In this document: positions 49,911 to 64,000 of the stretch, piece after piece
How the letters are laid out: each line of letters opens with the position of its first letter
Numbering within the stretch: the first letter of the stretch is position 1
DNA from: Pyxidicoccus xibeiensis
GTDB taxonomy: Bacteria > Myxococcota > Myxococcia > Myxococcales > Myxococcaceae
Assembly: GCF_024198175.1 (NCBI RefSeq)
Contig: NZ_JAJVKV010000008.1
Location: 372,001 to 436,000, forward strand
Length of the DNA: 64,000 nt
Direction: 5' to 3'
The notes under the pieces: generated by a model
Databases searched by the model: none
What the model saw: only the letters and a program-made list of their open reading frames with translations
Told to the model about the DNA's origin: nothing
Translations under genes and position numbers: made by a program

Positions 49911-50864
49911 ATGGCCAACGAGCTGGCGCAGCGGATGGTGACCCTGGGGGCGCTCCTCAGGGAGACGCCCGTGCTTCCTCTTCAGTGCGAGGGCATCCAC
50001 CTCTACGCGAAGCTGGAGAGCCATAATCCCATCGGTAGCGTCAAGGACCGCCCGGCCTACTGGCTCCTCAAGTCGGCGCTCGAGCGCGGGCAGCTGGATG
50101 CCCGCAGCACCATCGTCGAGTCGTCCTCGGGCAACTTCGCCAACGCCCTGGCCGCGTACTGCCGGCTGCTCGGCCTCTCGTTCATCCCCGTCATCGACCC
50201 CAACATCGCCCCGGGCTACGAGTCCGTCCTGCGCCGGCTGTGCGAGCGCGTCGTCAAGGTCGAGGAGCGGGACGACACCGGCGGCTTCCTCAAGACGCGC
50301 CTGGCGAAGGTGAAGGAGCTGGTGGAGAGCGTGCCCGGCGCCTACTGGACCAACCAGTACGGCAATCCGGATGCAATGCAGGCGCACTACCGGCTCACGG
50401 GCGAGGAGATTGCCCGGGCCTTCACCCAGCTCGACTACGTGTTCCTGGGTGTCAGCACCGGCGGCACCCTCTCCGGCGTGTCCCACCGCCTCAAGGAGAA
50501 GTTCCCCTCGGTGAGGATCATCGCCGTGGATGCCGAGGGCTCGGTCATCTTCGGTGGCACGCCGCGCAAGCGTCATATCCCCGGCATCGGCGCGAGCATC
50601 TGCCCCGACCTGGTGAAGCAGGCCCGCATCGACGACGTGGTGAAGATTCCGGAGAGCGAGACGGCCCAGGCCTGCCAGGAGCTGCTGCGGCGCCACGGCC
50701 TCTTCGTGGGGGGCTCGTCCGGCTCCGCCTACGCCGCCATCAAGCGCTACCTGCCCAGGATGCGCTCCCTCACGCCCCCCCACGTCCTCTTCCTCTGCGC
50801 GGATGGCGGTGCGGCCTATCTCGAAACCCTCTACAACCCGGCGTGGACCTCCCGCCTCGAGTAA
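49911..50864 (+). CDS. sbnA: 2,3-diaminopropionate biosynthesis protein SbnA-like
   Basis: 317-residue PLP enzyme of the cysteine-synthase fold. K45 in HNPIGSVKDRPAYWLLKSAL is the PLP lysine; ESSSGNFANALAAYCRLLGL and GVSTGGTLSGVSHRLKEKF are cofactor-phosphate loops. SbnA joins O-phosphoserine and glutamate to N-(1-amino-1-carboxyl-2-ethyl)-glutamate, the first step to L-2,3-diaminopropionate. The pair with sbnB 10 bp downstream, beside an NRPS, makes this role much more likely than ordinary cysteine synthesis. ATG 49911 is used; GAGCAAGG lies upstream. Confidence 0.9.
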   Translation: MANELAQRMVTLGALLRETPVLPLQCEGIHLYAKLESHNPIGSVKDRPAYWLLKSALERGQLDARSTIVESSSGNFANALAAYCRLLGLSFIPVIDPNIAPGYESVLRRLCERVVKVEERDDTGGFLKTRLAKVKELVESVPGAYWTNQYGNPDAMQAHYRLTGEEIARAFTQLDYVFLGVSTGGTLSGVSHRLKEKFPSVRIIAVDAEGSVIFGGTPRKRHIPGIGASICPDLVKQARIDDVVKIPESETAQACQELLRRHGLFVGGSSGSAYAAIKRYLPRMRSLTPPHVLFLCADGGAAYLETLYNPAWTSRLE

Positions 50865-50874
50865 GCACGCACCC

Positions 50875-51888
50875 ATGAGCTTCGACTTCTCCGTCATCAC
50901 CGGCAAGGTCGCCCACGACATCATCCACAGCGACATCCCCGAGTGCATGCGTCGCGTGGAAGCCGCCTACCTGACGCACCAGGACGGCCGCTCCGTCAAC
51001 CCGGACAGCTACTTCCTGCGCTTCCCCGAGAAGCCTGACGCTCGCATCATCGCGCTGCCCGCCTACCTGGGCGGAGACGTGGGCGTGTCCGGCATCAAGT
51101 GGATTGCGAGCTACCCGTCCAACGTGCAGCGCGGCTTTCCCCGCGCCTCCGCGGTGCTGGTGCTCAACAACTACGAGACGGGCTACCCGTTCGCCTGCCT
51201 GGAGTCGTCCATCATCTCCGCGGCGCGCACCGCCGGCTCGGCCGTGCTGGGCGCGCAGTGGATGAACGGCGGCAAGCGCCACGCGCGCTGCCTGGGCATC
51301 GTCGGCAACGGCCTCATCGCCCGGTACATCTACCAGTTCCTGCTCCAGGCCGGCTGGGAGGTGGACGAGGTCCTCCTCCACGACAGCACCCCCGGTGAGT
51401 CCGAGCGCTTCGCTCGCGAGGTGTGCCTCCCCGAGCGCCACCAGCGCGTGGGCTCGGCTCCGGATTTGAACACCTGCCTGCGGCGCAGTGACGTCATCGT
51501 CCTGGCCACCACCGCCGGCACGCCCCACATCACCGACTGGGAGCTGCTGGCGCATAACCCCGTGGTGCTCCACATCTCGCTGCGCGACATCGCGCCCGAG
51601 CTGGTGCTGCGCTCGTACAACATCGTCGACGACGTGGAGCACGTGATGAAGGCGAACACGTCGCCGCACCTGGCGGAGAAGCTGTCCGGTGGCCGGGGCT
51701 TCGTCACCGGCACCCTGGCGCAGCTCATCCGTGGCGAGTGCAAGGTGGACCGCTCGCGGCCGGCCCTCTTCAGCCCGTTCGGGCTCGGCGTGCTGGACCT
51801 GGCCGTGGGCCACTGGGTCTACGAGCGCGCCGTGGCCGAGGGCACGGCGCTGCAGGTGCCCGACTTCTTCTTCGAGCTGAAGCGGTAG
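50875..51888 (+). CDS. sbnB: 2,3-diaminopropionate biosynthesis protein SbnB-like
   Basis: 337-residue ornithine-cyclodeaminase-fold NAD enzyme. The Rossmann loop is LGIVGNGLIARYIYQFLLQA; SGIKWIASYPSNVQRGFPRA and SVIVLNNYETGYPFACLESS-like segments (here ASAVLVLNNYETGYPFACLE) are typical of SbnB. SbnB oxidises the SbnA product to release L-2,3-diaminopropionate, 2-oxoglutarate and NADH. ATG 50875 (MSFDFSVITGKV) is preferred to a start at 50803, which would overlap sbnA. It converges on the exporter gene, 18 bp apart. Product supply for the NRPS is inferred from context. Confidence 0.92.
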   Translation: MSFDFSVITGKVAHDIIHSDIPECMRRVEAAYLTHQDGRSVNPDSYFLRFPEKPDARIIALPAYLGGDVGVSGIKWIASYPSNVQRGFPRASAVLVLNNYETGYPFACLESSIISAARTAGSAVLGAQWMNGGKRHARCLGIVGNGLIARYIYQFLLQAGWEVDEVLLHDSTPGESERFAREVCLPERHQRVGSAPDLNTCLRRSDVIVLATTAGTPHITDWELLAHNPVVLHISLRDIAPELVLRSYNIVDDVEHVMKANTSPHLAEKLSGGRGFVTGTLAQLIRGECKVDRSRPALFSPFGLGVLDLAVGHWVYERAVAEGTALQVPDFFFELKR

Positions 51889-51906
51889 GGCCGGACGGCC
51901 CCCGCC

Positions 51907-53534
51907 TCAGGCGGCCTGGCTCTCCGGGGCCAGCAGCTGGCCGGACTCGAGGCGGAGGATGCGGTCGGCCAGGTGGAAGTAGCGGTTGTCGTGGCTGATG
52001 ACGAGCACGGCGCGGCCCTCGCGCCTGAGCTCGGGGAGGAGCTGCTCGTAGAAGACCTCCTTGAAGGTGGGGTCCTGGTCCGCGGCCCACTCGTCGAAGA
52101 CGTACACGGGCCGGTCCTCCAGCCAGGCGACGAGCAGCGCCAGCCGCTTGCGCTGGCCCGTGGACAGCTCCACCGTGGAGAGCGTGCCGTCCGGGCGGAT
52201 GGACACCTTGCGGTCCAGGTGCAGGCGCTTCAGGTACTGCTCGGCCTTCCCGTCGCGCATCGACAGCGGCAGTCCGAGCAGCGCGTCGAAGAGGTGGAAG
52301 TCGGCGAAGACGGTGGCGAAGTGCTCGCGGTACAGGCCCTGGGTTTCCGGCCCCACGCGCTTGCCGTCGAGGAGGACCTCGCCGCCCTCCGGGGCGTACA
52401 GGCCCGTCACCAGCTTGGCGAGCGTCGTCTTTCCGCTGCCATTGCCGCCCACCAGGAAGACGATTTCGCCCCGCGCGAGCGTCAGGTCGATGGGGCCCAG
52501 GGTGAAGCGCCCATCCTCCTGCTCGCGGTGGTAGCTGTGCGTGACACCGCGCAGCTCCAGGCGCTGGAAGGTGGAGCGCGGCGGGGGCTGGCCGGGCGGC
52601 AGCGCGCGGCTCTCGTCGCCCCCGTCCAGGGACAGTGACTCCAGCCGGGCCAGGGCGACGTTGCCACGGCCCACCATGGGTACCAGGTTGGTGAGCGACT
52701 CGAGCGGCTGTTGCAGGTAGAGCACCACCAGCGTGTAGGCCACCAGCTCGCCAGGTTGCACCGGCAGGAAGCGGGGGACGACGAGCAGCAACAGCCCGAT
52801 GATCATGAAGAAGGCCAGCATGCCCCAGCTGTTGGTGAGGACGAGCCGCAGGGACACCTGCCACTGGAGCTGCTTGAGCTCGGTGGCGGCGCCCTCCAGG
52901 TCCTCGCGCAGGAAGGACTCGCGGCGCTCGCGGTGCAGCTTCAGCTCCTTGAAGCCGACGGTGAGCGCGCGCAGGTGCTTGAAGAGGGTGTCGTTGACGT
53001 TGCGCGCCTTCTCGAAGAGCCCGAAGGCCGGCAGGGACGGCAGCCAGTAGCTCACCAGCGCCACCAGCATCAGCCCCAGGAAGACGAAGAAGAGGCGCCA
53101 GGAGAGCCAGGCCATGTAGCCGAGGCTGCCGGCGACGAGGGCCATGTTGATGACCAGGGTGGGCATCATCCAGAGGCTGTCGCCCAGGGTCTGCACGTCA
53201 TTGGTCAGCATGGCGAGCAGCCGGTGGGCGCCGGACTGCTCCAGCTTGCGCAGGGGCGTGGCCAGCATGCGCCGGCTGAAGTTCATGCGCAGCGCGTACA
53301 CGGCTTCGAGCTGGAGCCGGGTGAGCGCGAGCTGGGAGACGATGCGGGAGAGCAGCGCCACCCCGCAGAAGGCCGCGAAGCGCCAGGCCAGCCGTGAGGT
53401 GTCCTGGGTCGCTCCGGTCAGCACCTCGTGAATCATGGACAGCAGGCCGGTGCTGCTCGCGCCCGCCAGCAGGCCACAGCCGATGGACAGGAGCACCAGG
53501 AAGCGTGACTGGCCAAGAAGGAAACGGAGGACTC

Positions 53535-53538
<4 letters not shown>
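51907..53538 (-). CDS. Cyclic-peptide export ABC transporter (SyrD/PvdE type)
   Basis: 543 residues; fused membrane and ATPase half-transporter. Six hydrophobic segments (about 1-290) precede the nucleotide-binding domain: Walker A VGGNGSGKTTLAKLVTGLY (about 361), the signature LSTGQRKRLALLVAWL, Walker B VYVFDEWAADQDPTFKEVFY and the switch histidine in AVLVISHDNRYFHLADR. This is the family that exports syringomycin, pyoverdine precursor and similar peptides. The TTG at 53538 is chosen: it overlaps the NRPS stop (TTGA) and AGGAG lies 5-6 bases before it. Translational coupling to the NRPS suggests it exports the product. Confidence 0.92.

Positions 53539-64000
<10,462 letters not shown>

Overview
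The window is chromosomal DNA of a very GC-rich myxobacterium, most likely of the Myxococcus/Corallococcus/Pyxidicoccus group. The evidence is third-position GC bias in nearly every gene, many lipoproteins, a Ser/Thr kinase next to a DUF2381-type protein, GTG/TTG starts and a multimodular NRPS. No rRNA or CRISPR array was seen.

Layout. (1) 1-9.1 kb: housekeeping and envelope genes. These are the end of an M2 (ACE-like) peptidase, a cold-shock protein, a HELGH metallopeptidase lipoprotein, an FKBP isomerase, a PilZ protein, an LPP20-like protein with a PEGA lipoprotein, an AI-2E-family membrane protein, an unknown exported protein and a family-5 uracil-DNA glycosylase, followed by tRNA-Val(GAC). 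(2) 9.1-16.2 kb: translation cluster thrS-rpmI-rplT-pheS-pheT-ihfA plus tRNA-Pro(GGG). infC is not between thrS and rpmI. (3) 16.2-26.1 kb: a defence island directly after tRNA-Pro. A tight hsdR-hsdM-hsdS type I restriction operon continues without a break into an AAA/ABC-type ATPase and an HNH nuclease, a pair that resembles Septu/retron effector pairs. (4) 26.2-31.4 kb: a scarred region with an IS701-type transposase fragment cut by a complete IS66-family element (terminal inverted repeats visible), a host gene that lost its 5' end, an unknown partner gene, a small antisense gene remnant and a SUKH/SMI1-like gene. (5) 31.4-48.5 kb: myxobacterial accessory genes. These are an unknown 512-residue protein, a Ser/Thr kinase with its DUF2381 neighbour, a Cys-rich secreted protein, a triple-repeat lipoprotein, a three-gene operon (two haem-motif lipoproteins and a Tat-exported DUF1501 protein), a large repeat lipoprotein, a TreT-like glycosyltransferase and an ELWxxDGT-repeat lipoprotein. 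(6) 48.5-64 kb: threonine synthase, then a biosynthetic cluster. sbnA and sbnB (L-2,3-diaminopropionate synthesis) face an NRPS with its cyclic-peptide exporter. The NRPS runs off the right edge and reads (PCP)-C-A(Ser)-PCP-C-A(Glu)-PCP-C-A(Ser)-PCP-TE by specificity codes read from the sequence.

The two most interesting units are the five-gene restriction/ATPase/HNH operon and the NRPS cluster. The last NRPS module looks like a mosaic built by recombination from the two modules before it. The diaminopropionate genes imply a further module outside the window.
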